Assembly: GCA_020072655.1 (NCBI GenBank)
Contig: JAIQGH010000019.1
Span: 1-62,107 of the forward strand
Origin: Terriglobia bacterium
Lineage (GTDB): Bacteria; Acidobacteriota; Terriglobia; UBA7540
Direction of reading: 5' to 3'
Length of the DNA: 62,107 nt
The translations under genes and the position numbers were made by a program. This document shows, in pieces, positions 33,126 to 42,042 of this stretch. Every line of letters starts with the position of its first letter. Positions within the stretch are counted from its first letter, which is position 1. Under the pieces are notes generated by a model, which saw only the letters and a program-made list of their open reading frames with translations, was not told the origin of the DNA and made no database searches.

Positions 33126-35765
33126 ATGACCAGGCTGCGAGCATTATTCGCGAAAAACCAGGTGGAGCGGGAACTCGACGACGAGTTGCGGTTTCATCTC
33201 GAGAAGCAGATCGAGGTGAACGTCGCGGCGGGGATGAGGCCCGAGGAGGCGCGGACGGCAGCTCTGCGCAGTTTTGGCGGGGTGGAGCAAGTGAAGGAAG
33301 AATGCCGCGAGGCCTGGGGGCTGCGCTTCATCGAGATTCTCATTCAGGACGTCCGGTACGGTCTGCGCATGCTGGCAAAGAACCCCGGCTTCACGGCCGT
33401 CGCGGTGCTGACGCTCGCGCTGGGCATCGGGGCGAACACGGCGATCTTTAGCGTGGTCAATGGGGTCCTTCTGCGGCCGCTGCCTTATCCGGAACCCGAC
33501 CGCCTGGTGCGGATCTATGAAAGGTCGGCTCAGTTCAATGTGATGTCCGTCGCATATCCGAACTTTCTGGATTGGGAGAGGACGAACCGTTCCTTTGCAG
33601 GCTTGGCAGCCTACCGAGGTGAAAGCTTCAACTTCACGGGCACAGGTCAGCCTGAACAAATTCCCGGGGCGGTGGTTGCAGCCAATTTCTTTTCAGTGCT
33701 TGATGTGAAACCGCTGCTGGGTCGCACCTTTACATCTGATGAGGATCGCCAGGGCGCCAACCCGGTTGCCATGGTCAGTGAAGGTCTGTGGAAGCGGAGG
33801 TTCGGGAGCAGCACCGCTGTTCTTGGCAAAAGCCTTGAGCTCGACGGGCAGGCCTACAGCATCGTAGGCATTGTTCCTCGCGATTGCCGCCTGCTGGATC
33901 CGGCTGAGGCAATCACGCCGCTTTGGCAGTGGCGCCGACGAATGCAGTTGGAGAGCCGGGAGTTCCATCCAGGCATCCAGGTCGTGGGCCGCCTGAAGCC
34001 CGGAGTCAGCCTTGCTCAGGCGCAAGCTGATATGGATAGCGTTGCCCACAGCCTCGCCCAGGCATATCCGAAGACAAATGAAGGCCAAGGCACGGCGATT
34101 GTGCCACTGAAGAACGCCATCGTTGGTGATGTTCGCGCCATGTTGCTTTTGCTCCAGGCCGCAGTAGGCTTCGTGGTGTTGATCGTCTGCGCGAACGTGG
34201 CCAACTTGTTTCTTGCCCGATCTGTGGCGCGGAGAAGGGAAGTCGCCGTCCGCGTTGCAGTAGGTGCAAGCCGGGCTCGACTAATTCGACAGTTCCTCAC
34301 GGAGAGCGTCATTGTGGGCCTGGCTGGGGGTGCGTTGGGCCTGCTGTTAGCGTCCTGGGGAATCCCACCTCTCCTGGCTGCTGTTCCTGGCGGGTTGCCG
34401 CGGCGGGAGGCTGTCGGGCTGGATGGAAGTGTCCTGCTTTTCACCCTGGCGGTGTCCTTGTTAACGGGCATCCTCTTCGGCTTGGCGCCTGCCTTTGAGA
34501 GCTCGCGCTCGGATCTGCAGGAGGCACTCAAGGAAGGTGGCCGAAGTGCGGTCGGCGGGCATCGTCGCACACAGAGTGTATTTGTGGTTTCGGAAGTCGC
34601 ACTGGCGCTGGTCTTGCTGGCAGGGGCTGGGCTCATGATCCGGACCGTCCAGCGCCTTTGGGACGTGAATCCCGGACTCAATCCACAGCACGTCTTGACC
34701 ATGCAGGTGGCTCTTTCGCCGACGCTGCCTAATGATCCCTCTGCGATCAGGATTGCCTGGCATCAGCTTCTCGACAGAGTCCGGAACATACCTGGGGTCG
34801 AATCTGCCGCAGTGACTATCTTGGTTCCCTTGAGCGGCGACGACAATGAAATGTCGTTCTGGACGAGCGGCCAGCCGCCATCTTCGATGGCACAAATGCC
34901 TGTGGCGCTCGGCTATATCACCACGCCGGGATATCTGCGCACCATGGGGATTCCCCTGCTGCGCGGACGTTCCTTCACGGAGCAGGACTCAGAGAGTTCA
35001 CTGAAGGTTGTGATGATTGACGAGGTTCTGGCCACGCATTTCTTCCCCGGTCAGGACCCTGTCGGCCAGCAGCTGCAGCTCGCCGGGTTTGGACCATTGG
35101 AGATCATCGGCGTCGCGGGACACGTCAAGCATTGGGGCCTGGACGCGGATGACAGCGCCAAAATCCGCGATCAACTCTATTTTCCTTTTTTCCAGATCCC
35201 CGACCAGTTCATGGCCCAGTCCAAGATGGGCTTGCGGTTGGTGCTTCGCACAGGCTCCAACCCGATAAGCATGGTCTCCGCCGTGAGCAGACAGGTTATG
35301 GGACTGGGCAGGGATCAACCCGTCTACAACGTCGGGTCCATGGAGCAGCTCATTGCCGGTTCCCTAGCCCGGCGTCGCTTCTTGCGAATGTTGCTGGTGA
35401 TCTTTGCAGGACTGGCTTTGACTCTTGCGGCAATCGGGATTCTTGGTGTCATCTCTTACTCGGTCAGTCAACGCACGCACGAGATCGGCATCCGCATGGC
35501 TCTGGGTGCCGAAAGGCGCGATGTTCTGAAGCTGGTCTTGGGCCGGGGACTAGTTCTGGCCCTCTCCGGAGTCGCGATTGGTCTGGTAGCCGCTCTGGGG
35601 TTGACTCATTTCCTCGCTAGCATGTTGTACGGAATCCGTCCGGCCGATCCGCTGACACTTATCGGCGTCGTCATTCTGCTGCTCGGCGTTGCCCTCCTGG
35701 CAAGCTACATCCCCGCTCGCCGGGCGACGAAGGTTGATCCGATGGTGGCCTTGCGCTACGAGTGA
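33126..35765 (+). CDS. ADOP-family ABC transporter permease (duplicated MacB/FtsX domains)
   Basis: About 879 residues from ATG 33126. This is the acidobacterial duplicated orphan permease type: an N-terminal soluble prefix domain (FAKNQVERELDDELRFHLE) with GMRPEEARTAALRSFGGVEQVKEECRE, then two MacB-like periplasmic plus FtsX-permease units. The first starts DVRYGLRMLAKNPGFTAVAVLTLALGIGANTAIFSVVNGVLLRPLPY and the last ends with the family tail YIPARRATKVDPMVALRYE. Most ADOP proteins lack a neighbouring ATPase, but here an ATPase gene and an adaptor gene are adjacent, so the system looks complete. Substrate is unknown; macrolide, peptide or lipid export are known roles of relatives. Confidence 0.93.
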   Translation: MTRLRALFAKNQVERELDDELRFHLEKQIEVNVAAGMRPEEARTAALRSFGGVEQVKEECREAWGLRFIEILIQDVRYGLRMLAKNPGFTAVAVLTLALGIGANTAIFSVVNGVLLRPLPYPEPDRLVRIYERSAQFNVMSVAYPNFLDWERTNRSFAGLAAYRGESFNFTGTGQPEQIPGAVVAANFFSVLDVKPLLGRTFTSDEDRQGANPVAMVSEGLWKRRFGSSTAVLGKSLELDGQAYSIVGIVPRDCRLLDPAEAITPLWQWRRRMQLESREFHPGIQVVGRLKPGVSLAQAQADMDSVAHSLAQAYPKTNEGQGTAIVPLKNAIVGDVRAMLLLLQAAVGFVVLIVCANVANLFLARSVARRREVAVRVAVGASRARLIRQFLTESVIVGLAGGALGLLLASWGIPPLLAAVPGGLPRREAVGLDGSVLLFTLAVSLLTGILFGLAPAFESSRSDLQEALKEGGRSAVGGHRRTQSVFVVSEVALALVLLAGAGLMIRTVQRLWDVNPGLNPQHVLTMQVALSPTLPNDPSAIRIAWHQLLDRVRNIPGVESAAVTILVPLSGDDNEMSFWTSGQPPSSMAQMPVALGYITTPGYLRTMGIPLLRGRSFTEQDSESSLKVVMIDEVLATHFFPGQDPVGQQLQLAGFGPLEIIGVAGHVKHWGLDADDSAKIRDQLYFPFFQIPDQFMAQSKMGLRLVLRTGSNPISMVSAVSRQVMGLGRDQPVYNVGSMEQLIAGSLARRRFLRMLLVIFAGLALTLAAIGILGVISYSVSQRTHEIGIRMALGAERRDVLKLVLGRGLVLALSGVAIGLVAALGLTHFLASMLYGIRPADPLTLIGVVILLLGVALLASYIPARRATKVDPMVALRYE

Positions 35766-35880
35766 AGTGATCGGGAGATCGAGCCATCGGGTCATTGAGT
35801 CATTGAATCATCGGGTGATTGGGCCATTGAAAGGCAAGCGAGTTTCGCTTTTCGAGTTTCCAGCTTCGAGTCTCCAGTCG
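35766..35880. repeat. Degenerate low-complexity tandem repeat
   Basis: The spacer between permease and ATPase genes is built of short related words: repeats of GATCGGG, TCATTGAG/TCATTGAA/TCATCGGG, then TTTCGCTTTTCGAGTTTCC and CTTCGAGTCTCC. The second half matches the style of the tracts at 44810-45075. Confidence 0.5.
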
Positions 35881-35890
35881 AGGAGTCCCA

Positions 35891-36646
35891 ATGAACACAC
35901 AGTTAGAGCCACTGATCAAGCTCGAGGGGGTCAGAAAGATCTTCCGCACGGACGAGGTCGAAACCCATGCGCTCGCGGGCATCGACCTGGAAGTCGCGCC
36001 CGGCGAGTACGTGTCCGTCGAGGGGCCGTCGGGCTGCGGCAAGTCAACGCTGCTTTCGATCGTCGGCCTGCTCGATTCGCCGAGCGAGGGTCGCTACTGG
36101 CTGAAGGATCGGCCGGTCGAGACGCTCGAGTTCGGCGAGCGCGCACGCATCCGCAACCGCGAGGTGGGGTTCATCTTTCAAAGCTTCAACCTGATTGGCG
36201 ACCTGAGCGTTTACGAGAACGTGGAGCTGCCGCTTACCTATCGCGGCATGCCGGCGGGCGAGCGCAGGCGCCGCATCGCGGAAGCGCTCGAGCGCGTGGG
36301 CCTGGCGCACCGCATGAAGCACTATCCGGCGCAATTGTCAGGCGGCGAGCAGCAGCGCGTGGCCGTGGCGCGGGCGCTGGGAGGGAAGCCCTCCCTGTTG
36401 CTGGCTGACGAGCCGACGGGCAATCTCGACTCCAAGAGCGGCGAGGCTGTGATGTCTCTCCTCGGCGAGCTCCACGGCGACGGCGCCACCATCATCATGG
36501 TGACGCACGACCTGCGTTACGCGCGCCACGCGGAACGGATCGTCAAGCTCTTCGACGGCCGCATCGTGAACGGCGCCCCGGCGAGCGTATCACCCGCGGG
36601 GACGGCAGACATCGCGGCCGCCGGCACTGATCCGCTGCTTTCCTGA
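35891..36646 (+). CDS. ABC transporter ATP-binding protein, MacB/LolD type
   Basis: A 251-residue ATPase powering the adjacent permease. Walker A is GPSGCGKS (residues 45-52), the Q-loop segment VGFIFQSFNLIGDL, the signature LSGGEQQR near 150, Walker B LLLADEPTGNLD near 172, and the switch histidine in VTHD. FNLIGDLSVYENVELPL is typical of the LolD/MacB subfamily. Unlike E. coli MacB, ATPase and permease are separate polypeptides. Its ATG is 10 bases after a GAGGAG. A PadR regulator gene begins 22 bases downstream. Confidence 0.95.
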   Translation: MNTQLEPLIKLEGVRKIFRTDEVETHALAGIDLEVAPGEYVSVEGPSGCGKSTLLSIVGLLDSPSEGRYWLKDRPVETLEFGERARIRNREVGFIFQSFNLIGDLSVYENVELPLTYRGMPAGERRRRIAEALERVGLAHRMKHYPAQLSGGEQQRVAVARALGGKPSLLLADEPTGNLDSKSGEAVMSLLGELHGDGATIIMVTHDLRYARHAERIVKLFDGRIVNGAPASVSPAGTADIAAAGTDPLLS

Positions 36647-36668
36647 GACTCGGCACGGAAGGAGTTTT

Positions 36669-36998
36669 ATGGCTAAACCTACGGACCTGCTGCAGGGCAC
36701 GCTCGACCTGCTGATCCTGAAGACGCTCGCGCTCGAGCCCATGCACGGCTGGGGCATCGCGCAGCGCCTCCGGCAGATTTCGAATGACGTTCTTCAGGTG
36801 CAACAGGGCTCGCTCTACCCGGCACTGCACCGGCTCGAACGGCAAGGGTTGATCGCCGCCACGTGGCGAGCTTCGGAGAACAACCGCCGCGCCAAATACT
36901 ACGAGCTCACGCCTGCGGGTCGGAAGCGGCTCGAAAGCGAGGCGTCAAGCTGGCAAAAGCTGTCGACCGCCATCGCTCAGGTGCTCGAAAGCGCCTGA
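36669..36998 (+). CDS. PadR-family transcriptional regulator
   Basis: A 109-residue winged-helix repressor. The opening LLQGTLDLLILKTLALEPMHGWGIAQRLRQIS is the hallmark of the PadR helix-turn-helix, followed by QGSLYPALHRLERQGLIAATW and the wing RRAKYYELTPAGRKRL. A short C-terminal helix allows dimerisation. The gene closes the transporter operon, 22 bases after the ATPase gene with GGAAGGAG before the ATG. PadR plus ADOP or MacAB genes is a common acidobacterial arrangement, in which the regulator probably controls its own operon. The inducer is unknown. Confidence 0.93.
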   Translation: MAKPTDLLQGTLDLLILKTLALEPMHGWGIAQRLRQISNDVLQVQQGSLYPALHRLERQGLIAATWRASENNRRAKYYELTPAGRKRLESEASSWQKLSTAIAQVLESA

Positions 36999-37345
36999 GG
37001 CGACGGCCCCTGCAAGCCGCGGCCCGCTCGACTCCTGGGGAGCGAATGCGTCACGTTTGTGAACATCAAGCGAGCATGATGGATTCACCGGACGCTTACA
37101 GTTGCCGGGGTGCTGCGCTGGAGCTTACATTGCAGGGAACGGTCAGCAAGCTGCGACTTCACGCGGCCGACTATTCCAGAGTGCAATTCGCGCCGGGCTC
37201 CTGGAAGCCCCACGATCCTTTCAATCCCTGCCAGCAGCTTCAAACCCACCAGGCAGTGATGACCTTCCGCTCCTTCCAGGGTTCGCCTTAGGACGGTGAA
37301 ATCGTTTCTATTGAACTGCGGGAGTGATCGCAACGGTCACGAGAG
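36999..37345. other. Intergenic stretch with a doubtful 71-residue open frame
   Basis: An ATG at 37076 opens a frame to 37291 (MMDSPDAYSCRGAALELTLQ at its start). No ribosome binding site is seen and I do not recognise it, although ELTLQGTVSKLRLH has the look of a small OB-fold strand pair. It may be chance coding or the decayed start of a gene. The region lies between convergent genes. Confidence 0.3.
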
Positions 37346-38164
37346 TTACAGCTGCCTGAGGTCGCGCCACAAATCTGCAAATTGGCCCAAGTTCATTTCC
37401 TCGGCGCGAGTCGACGTTGCCAAGCCGTGCGAGGCGAGCGCCTCTATAACGCGCGCCCGCTGGAAGCTCGCTCGAAGGTTGTTGAGCAGGTTTTTCCTTT
37501 TCTGAGCGAAACAGTGCTTCGCGAATCGCAGAAAGCGAGCTTGGTCATCAGGAGTCCATTCTGGGTACTTCGAACGCATCAGGAATTGCACAAGTGCCGA
37601 TTGGATTTTGGGGGGCGGGGAAAAAGCTCCCGGCGGCACAATCAGTCGAATGCGGGGCTCCGAATAAAGCTGCGCGAGGACGCTCAGGTAGCCGTAAGCG
37701 CGCGAGCCGGGCCGGGCCGTGAGCCTCTCGGCGACCTCGCGCTGAACGAGTAGTGCCATGCCGCGGATCGAAGGCGCGAACTTGAACAGGTGATGAACAA
37801 TCGGCGAGGTGATGTAGTAGGGCAGATTGCCAAAGACGAGGCATTTTTCCACGCGCTGGCGACGACAGAGATCGGCAAGATCCGTCGTGAGGATGTCGCC
37901 CATGAGGATCTCGACGTTCTTCCCCTGGAACTGTGCTGCGAGCGCCTCCGCCAGGGAAGCGTCCAGCTCGATGGCGACGAGGTGCCGGACGCGCGGCGCA
38001 AGCAGCGCGGTCATCGCGCCTCGGCCCGCCCCGATCTCGATGACGAAATCTTCTTCACGCAGATCGAGCGCCTCGATGATTCGTCGTCGGTGACCTTCGC
38101 TGACCAGGAAATGCTGGCCGAGTCTCGGACGCCGTGTACGCACCACACGCGCATTGTAGCGCAT
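37346..38164 (-). CDS. rsmA: 16S rRNA dimethyladenosine transferase RsmA (KsgA)
   Basis: About 272 residues from ATG 38164. It dimethylates two adjacent adenines near the 3' end of 16S rRNA during small-subunit assembly. Motifs: RPRLGQHFLVSEG at the N-terminus, SAM-binding VIEIGAGRGAMTALLA, the acidic IELDASLAEAL, the catalytic NLPYYITSPIV (motif IV, N-L-P-Y) and FSPPPKIQSALVQF. The C-terminal helical domain is complete. The open frame extends 28 codons further upstream, but that extension lacks family similarity. GAAAAGGA directly precedes the chosen ATG. Length is normal. Confidence 0.94.
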   Translation of the reverse strand: MRYNARVVRTRRPRLGQHFLVSEGHRRRIIEALDLREEDFVIEIGAGRGAMTALLAPRVRHLVAIELDASLAEALAAQFQGKNVEILMGDILTTDLADLCRRQRVEKCLVFGNLPYYITSPIVHHLFKFAPSIRGMALLVQREVAERLTARPGSRAYGYLSVLAQLYSEPRIRLIVPPGAFSPPPKIQSALVQFLMRSKYPEWTPDDQARFLRFAKHCFAQKRKNLLNNLRASFQRARVIEALASHGLATSTRAEEMNLGQFADLWRDLRQL

Positions 38165-38421
38165 TCCTTTTCGTCTGCTTGGCCGAACGAGTAGAGTAGG
38201 GCGACCCCATGGGACCGCCATCGCCCAGGGTTGCGTCCGCCTTGACAACCGGCCGATCCAGGCCTATCGTCTCATCCATCCTTTCCGGGTCAGTGATATT
38301 GGTCTTGCGCCGGCTCGACCGGCGGGAGCTCGCTTAACCTTCGGCAACCAGCTTTGGCAAGCTTCAGGAACTCCGCCTTTCGACCTTAGAACGAATTCAA
38401 TCCACCCTTGGAGGTGCGTGT

Positions 38422-39186
38422 ATGTGGAAGGCACGATTCTTCTTCACCGTCGGACTCGTGTGCCTGCTGGCGTTGCCCCTCCTGGCGCAGGAAAAGCCGG
38501 GAAACGTAGCGACCGCAACGTATGTGAAGCCGAAACCAGGCATGCGCCAGCAGTTCGAGCAAGCCAACAAGCGCCATATGGAGTGGCACCGGCAGCAGAA
38601 GGACACGTGGACAATCAACGTTTGGGAGGTTATAAGCGGTGAACACATCGGTCAGTACGGATACGCCACAGTTGGCCACCACTGGAAGGACTTTGACGCC
38701 CGCGCCAAATTCGACGAGGCCGACATGGCCGACTACATGGCCAACGTTGCGCAGTATGTCGATTTGGAAAGCAACACCTACTGGATTCACCACCCCGACC
38801 AAAGTCGTCCCTTGCCAGGCGATGCGCCAATCCAGCTCTATGAAGCGGTACGGTATCACCTGAATGTGGACGGGGAGTCTGATTTTCTCCTCACGGGCCG
38901 CAAGATCCTCGAGGCTATCCAGAAAACTAACTACCCCGTGTACTACGAGGCCTACGAGCTCTGGGACGGTGGGGAGCACCCGACTTACCTGTTGATATTC
39001 CCGCACAAAAATTGGGCAGACTTTGAGCCGCCTGAACAGACCTTCCCGGCAATGCTGGAGAAAGCCTTCGGGCGCGACGAAGCCGAGTCCCTGATGAAAC
39101 TTTCCAGTAAAAGCATTCATTGTGTGCACAGTGAGGTTTGGGTCGCCAGGCCCGACCTCGGCTACGTGCCACCGGCAGCAAAGTAA
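38422..39186 (+). CDS. Secreted protein of unknown function, possibly tandem alpha/beta-barrel domains
   Basis: A 254-residue protein with a clear signal peptide (MWKARFFFTVGLVCLLALPLLAQ, cleavage after LLA or QE). GGAGG precedes the ATG by 7 bases. The mature part begins GNVATATYVKPKPGMRQQFEQANKRHMEWHRQQ, which fits the strand-helix start of a dimeric alpha/beta (NIPSNAP-like) domain; a second similar unit may begin at IQLYEAVRYHLNVDGE. No catalytic motif is recognised. A terminator-like hairpin follows the stop, so it is probably monocistronic. It is aromatic-rich and acidic. Function is unknown. Confidence 0.8.
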   Translation: MWKARFFFTVGLVCLLALPLLAQEKPGNVATATYVKPKPGMRQQFEQANKRHMEWHRQQKDTWTINVWEVISGEHIGQYGYATVGHHWKDFDARAKFDEADMADYMANVAQYVDLESNTYWIHHPDQSRPLPGDAPIQLYEAVRYHLNVDGESDFLLTGRKILEAIQKTNYPVYYEAYELWDGGEHPTYLLIFPHKNWADFEPPEQTFPAMLEKAFGRDEAESLMKLSSKSIHCVHSEVWVARPDLGYVPPAAK

Positions 39187-39196
39187 GCTCTTGTAG

Positions 39197-39229
39197 CCAC
39201 GGCCCCGATGAGCTCTATCGGGGCTGTGG
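39197..39229 (+). terminator. Rho-independent-like terminator
   Basis: CCACGGCCCCGAT (39197-39209) pairs with ATCGGGGCTGTGG (39217-39229), 13 pairs including one G-T, with a 7-base loop. It stands 11 bases after the stop of the secreted-protein gene and is followed by GTTTGTG, a weak T-tract. Confidence 0.5.
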
Positions 39230-39310
39230 GTTTGTGAACGACGCAAAGAAGCAAGATTGGGGGAAAGCTCAATCGTGAGCAGATTCAGAAATCGTAACTG
39301 GAGGTGTGCG

Positions 39311-39826
39311 ATGCGACGACTCTACTTGATGGCAATACTGGTTCCTTCACTTGTGGTGATGGGGCTCACTGTGGCGTGTCAACAACCGCCGCCGCCGAGC
39401 CCGCCGGATACGCGCGCCGCCGATGAGCGCGCCATCCGGGAAGCGGACGTTGCAGGGTCTAAGGCGGCCGCGGCCAAGGACGTCGAGGCGTACGTCGGCT
39501 TGTATGCCGAGGATGCCCTTGTTCTTCCACCCAATGCACCTATGCAGACGGGGAAGGAAGCTATCCGGAAGTCGACGTCCGAGACGATGGCTAGCCCCGG
39601 ATTCGCTCTTAGCTTCCAGCCGTCCAAAGTGGAAGCTTCACGTGCCGGTGACCTGGCCTACGACGTGGGCACGTATCAGTTCGCGGTGAACGATGCGAAG
39701 GGCAAGCCCGTCAGCGACCGCGGAAAGTATGTGGTTGTATGGAAGAAACAGCCGGACGGCAAGTGGAAGATCGTGGCCGACATTTTTAACTCCGACCTGG
39801 CGGTGCCTAAAGCTGCCAAGCTGTAG
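39311..39826 (+). CDS. Secreted or lipoprotein SnoaL/DUF4440-type (NTF2-like) protein
   Basis: About 171 residues from ATG 39311, which has GGAGG 6 bases upstream. The N-terminus (MRRLYLMAILVPSLVVMGLTVACQQ) is a signal sequence ending in a possible but imperfect lipobox, LTVAC; the proline-rich stretch that follows is typical of lipoprotein tethers. The body matches the NTF2-like DUF4440 pattern: ADERAIREADVAGSKAAAAKDVEAYVGLYAEDALVLPP, then KSTSETMASPGF, and DRGKYVVVWKKQPDGKWKIVADIFNSD. Such proteins often have unknown roles in stress or ketosteroid-isomerase-like chemistry. It stands alone, with a hairpin after the stop. Confidence 0.85.
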   Translation: MRRLYLMAILVPSLVVMGLTVACQQPPPPSPPDTRAADERAIREADVAGSKAAAAKDVEAYVGLYAEDALVLPPNAPMQTGKEAIRKSTSETMASPGFALSFQPSKVEASRAGDLAYDVGTYQFAVNDAKGKPVSDRGKYVVVWKKQPDGKWKIVADIFNSDLAVPKAAKL

Positions 39827-39838
39827 CCAATCAAAGAG

Positions 39839-39865
39839 CGCGGATCCCGCTTCGCGGGGTCCGCG
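39839..39865 (+). terminator. GC-rich hairpin after the DUF4440-type gene
   Basis: CGCGGATCCCGC (39839-39850) pairs with GCGGGGTCCGCG (39854-39865) across a TTC loop, with one G-T pair. It lies 12 bases after the stop. There is no T-tract, so it may be a repeat or processing hairpin rather than a true terminator. Confidence 0.4.
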
Positions 39866-40045
39866 GCGTCTTGAACGTAAGGCGAAGCCGGCGATCGATC
39901 TGGCCATCCAATGGGCATTGGGTGCTCGCCTGACTGAGCTCCGGCCGCCGCTGAGAGCTACACCCGGATTCTATGCCGAGCTCGGGCTCGCGCCCTGCGG
40001 ACTACCGACCCTGCTCCCGTGCGCCGTTTGCCCGGCCCTTTCGTC

Positions 40046-40075
40046 TTGACTTTTAGCAGACCCTTCCTCTAACTT
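40046..40075 (+). promoter_or_regulatory. Candidate promoter of glgA
   Basis: TTGACT (40046-40051), an 18-base spacer and TAACTT (40070-40075), ending 41 bases before the GTG start of glgA. Both boxes are reasonable, and nothing else nearby would need this promoter. Confidence 0.45.
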
Positions 40076-40116
40076 AACGGTTTTGAGAATTTTGCTTTTC
40101 GGATAGGAGATTGAGC

Positions 40117-41595
40117 GTGCGAATCACATTTGCAGCGTCCGAAGGTGTGCCCTTTTCAAAAACGGGAGGTCTAGCTGACGTCGTCGGCGCGTTGCCCAAG
40201 GCGCTTGCCGCCGCGGGGCACGAGGTCGAGGTTCTGCTGCCGCGATACCGGATGACCAAGCCCGGCGCCCCTTTGCCTAACTGCCGAAGCGTCACACTGC
40301 CGCTGGGCAACGGTTTCCACTTCGCCTCCCTCCAGGATGGGGGAGTGGCCGACGGCGTTCACACCTACCTTGTTGATTGCCCGGAGTTTTTCGACCGCGA
40401 CGAACTGTACACGGAGAAGGGGCAGGACTATCCCGACAACCACTTGCGTTTTGCGGCCTTCTCACTGGCCTGCCTGGAATTCATGAAACGCTCCGCGAAC
40501 CCTCCTGAGATCATCCACTGCCATGACTGGCAGGCGGCGCTCGTGCCGATCTACCTTCGCAACCTCTACACGGGCGACCCGTTTTTCGCAGACACGTCAG
40601 TCGTCTTCACGATCCACAACTTGGGTTATCAAGGGTTGTTTCCGCCCCACATCCTGCCGGCGGTCGGGCTTCATGCCGGCCTCTTCACGATTGACGGCTT
40701 GGAGTTCTACGGCAAGGTCAACCTTCTGAAGGGCGGGATTCTCTTCTCGGATTTCGTGACGACGGTCAGCCACAAGTATGCGGAAGAGATTCAGACGCCG
40801 GAATTTGGCTGCGGTCTGGAAGGCGTCCTCCAAACCCGCGCCAGCCGTCTGGAAGGAATCGTCAACGGCGTGGATTATGACGCCTGGGACCCTGCAACCG
40901 ATAAGCTAATCGCCGCCAACTATTCGCCGCAGGATCTGAAGGGCAAGGAAGTGTGCAAGAAGGCCTTGCTCGAGAAAATGGGTGTGACGCGCCCGGTGCT
41001 CACCCGGCCGGTGATCGGAATTGTTTCGCGCTTCGCTACGCAGAAAGGGTTTGACCTCATTGCCGGGGTGGCGGAGCAACTCATGGCCATGGACCTCTAC
41101 ATTGTCGCGCTGGGGACGGGCGAGCCGCAGTACGAGGAGCTTTTCCGGAGCCTCACGGCCAAGTACCCGCAGAAGTTCCGCGTCAAGGTCGCTTATGACA
41201 ATACGCTGGCCCACCAGATCGAGGCGGGGGCGGACATGTTTCTGATGCCCTCCCGCTACGAGCCCTGCGGGTTGAACCAAATCTACAGCATGAAGTACGG
41301 GACGGTGCCGGTGGCGCGGGCGACGGGCGGCCTGGACGACACGATTGAGCCGTTTAACGGCAGGACCGGGACGGGCTTCAAATTTGCCGATTACCAGCCC
41401 GAAGCGCTGCTGGGGGTGATTCACCAGGCGGTCAACTTCTATCGGCAGCCCAAGGTTTGGCGGGTACTTATGCTCAATGGCATGCAGAAGGACTTTTCCT
41501 GGCCGAGTTCCGCCAAGCAGTACATCAAGGTTTATGAGGCCGCGCTGAAGACGCCGGCGAAAATGAAAACTGCCGCTCCCGCATCTAATTCCTGA
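40117..41595 (+). CDS. glgA: Glycogen synthase GlgA (ADP-glucose type, GT5)
   Basis: About 492 residues from GTG 40117, placed 6 bases after AGGAGA. It transfers glucose from ADP-glucose to growing alpha-1,4-glucan. The substrate-binding N-terminal motif SKTGGLADVVGALPKAL is present, followed by HCHDWQAALVPIYL and FTIHNLGYQGLF. In the C-terminal half are GIVSRFATQKGFDLIAGV and the catalytic region PSRYEPCGLNQIYSMKYGTVPVARATGGLDDTI. Length fits bacterial GlgA. No glgB, glgC or glgP gene is close. A thioredoxin gene follows 26 bases downstream. Confidence 0.96.
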   Translation: MRITFAASEGVPFSKTGGLADVVGALPKALAAAGHEVEVLLPRYRMTKPGAPLPNCRSVTLPLGNGFHFASLQDGGVADGVHTYLVDCPEFFDRDELYTEKGQDYPDNHLRFAAFSLACLEFMKRSANPPEIIHCHDWQAALVPIYLRNLYTGDPFFADTSVVFTIHNLGYQGLFPPHILPAVGLHAGLFTIDGLEFYGKVNLLKGGILFSDFVTTVSHKYAEEIQTPEFGCGLEGVLQTRASRLEGIVNGVDYDAWDPATDKLIAANYSPQDLKGKEVCKKALLEKMGVTRPVLTRPVIGIVSRFATQKGFDLIAGVAEQLMAMDLYIVALGTGEPQYEELFRSLTAKYPQKFRVKVAYDNTLAHQIEAGADMFLMPSRYEPCGLNQIYSMKYGTVPVARATGGLDDTIEPFNGRTGTGFKFADYQPEALLGVIHQAVNFYRQPKVWRVLMLNGMQKDFSWPSSAKQYIKVYEAALKTPAKMKTAAPASNS

Positions 41596-41621
41596 AAGCG
41601 TTCCGCGGAGGTTGACGAGTC

Positions 41622-41951
41622 ATGGGTGGCAAGAACACGCTGGTCTTCACCGACCAGAACTTTGAGTCGGAAGTGCTGAAGTCCGACCAGCCGGTCCTGG
41701 TGGACTTCTGGGCAGAATGGTGCGCGCCTTGTCGGATGATGGCACCCACCGTGGAGGCTCTCGCCGCTGAATACGCCGGCCGCGTCAAGGTCGGGAAGCT
41801 GAATGTGGATGAGAATCAGTCCGTGACGGCTCGGTATCAAATTCGTGGCATCCCGACCCTATTGATATTCAAGGGCGGAGAAATTCGGGAACAATACGTC
41901 GGCGCCACCTCGAAAGATGTGATCGTCAAGCTGTTGGAGCAGCACTTATAG
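41622..41951 (+). CDS. trx: Thioredoxin
   Basis: A 109-residue cytosolic thioredoxin with the active site FWAEWCAPCRMMAP. The CxxC dipeptide is AP instead of the usual GP, a common natural variant. The cis-proline segment GIPTLLIFKGG and the C-terminal helix are intact. The start is ATG 41622, with GCGGAGG upstream. It follows glgA by 26 bases and precedes purA by about 90. Its redox targets are not evident from the context. Confidence 0.95.
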   Translation: MGGKNTLVFTDQNFESEVLKSDQPVLVDFWAEWCAPCRMMAPTVEALAAEYAGRVKVGKLNVDENQSVTARYQIRGIPTLLIFKGGEIREQYVGATSKDVIVKLLEQHL

Positions 41952-42042
41952 CGCGGGGCGGACATCCCGGCCGCCCCTTGGGCGACCATCCAGTGAAATC
42001 CATAACTGACGTTCGATCAGACTGAGTCCGAAAGGGACAGCC

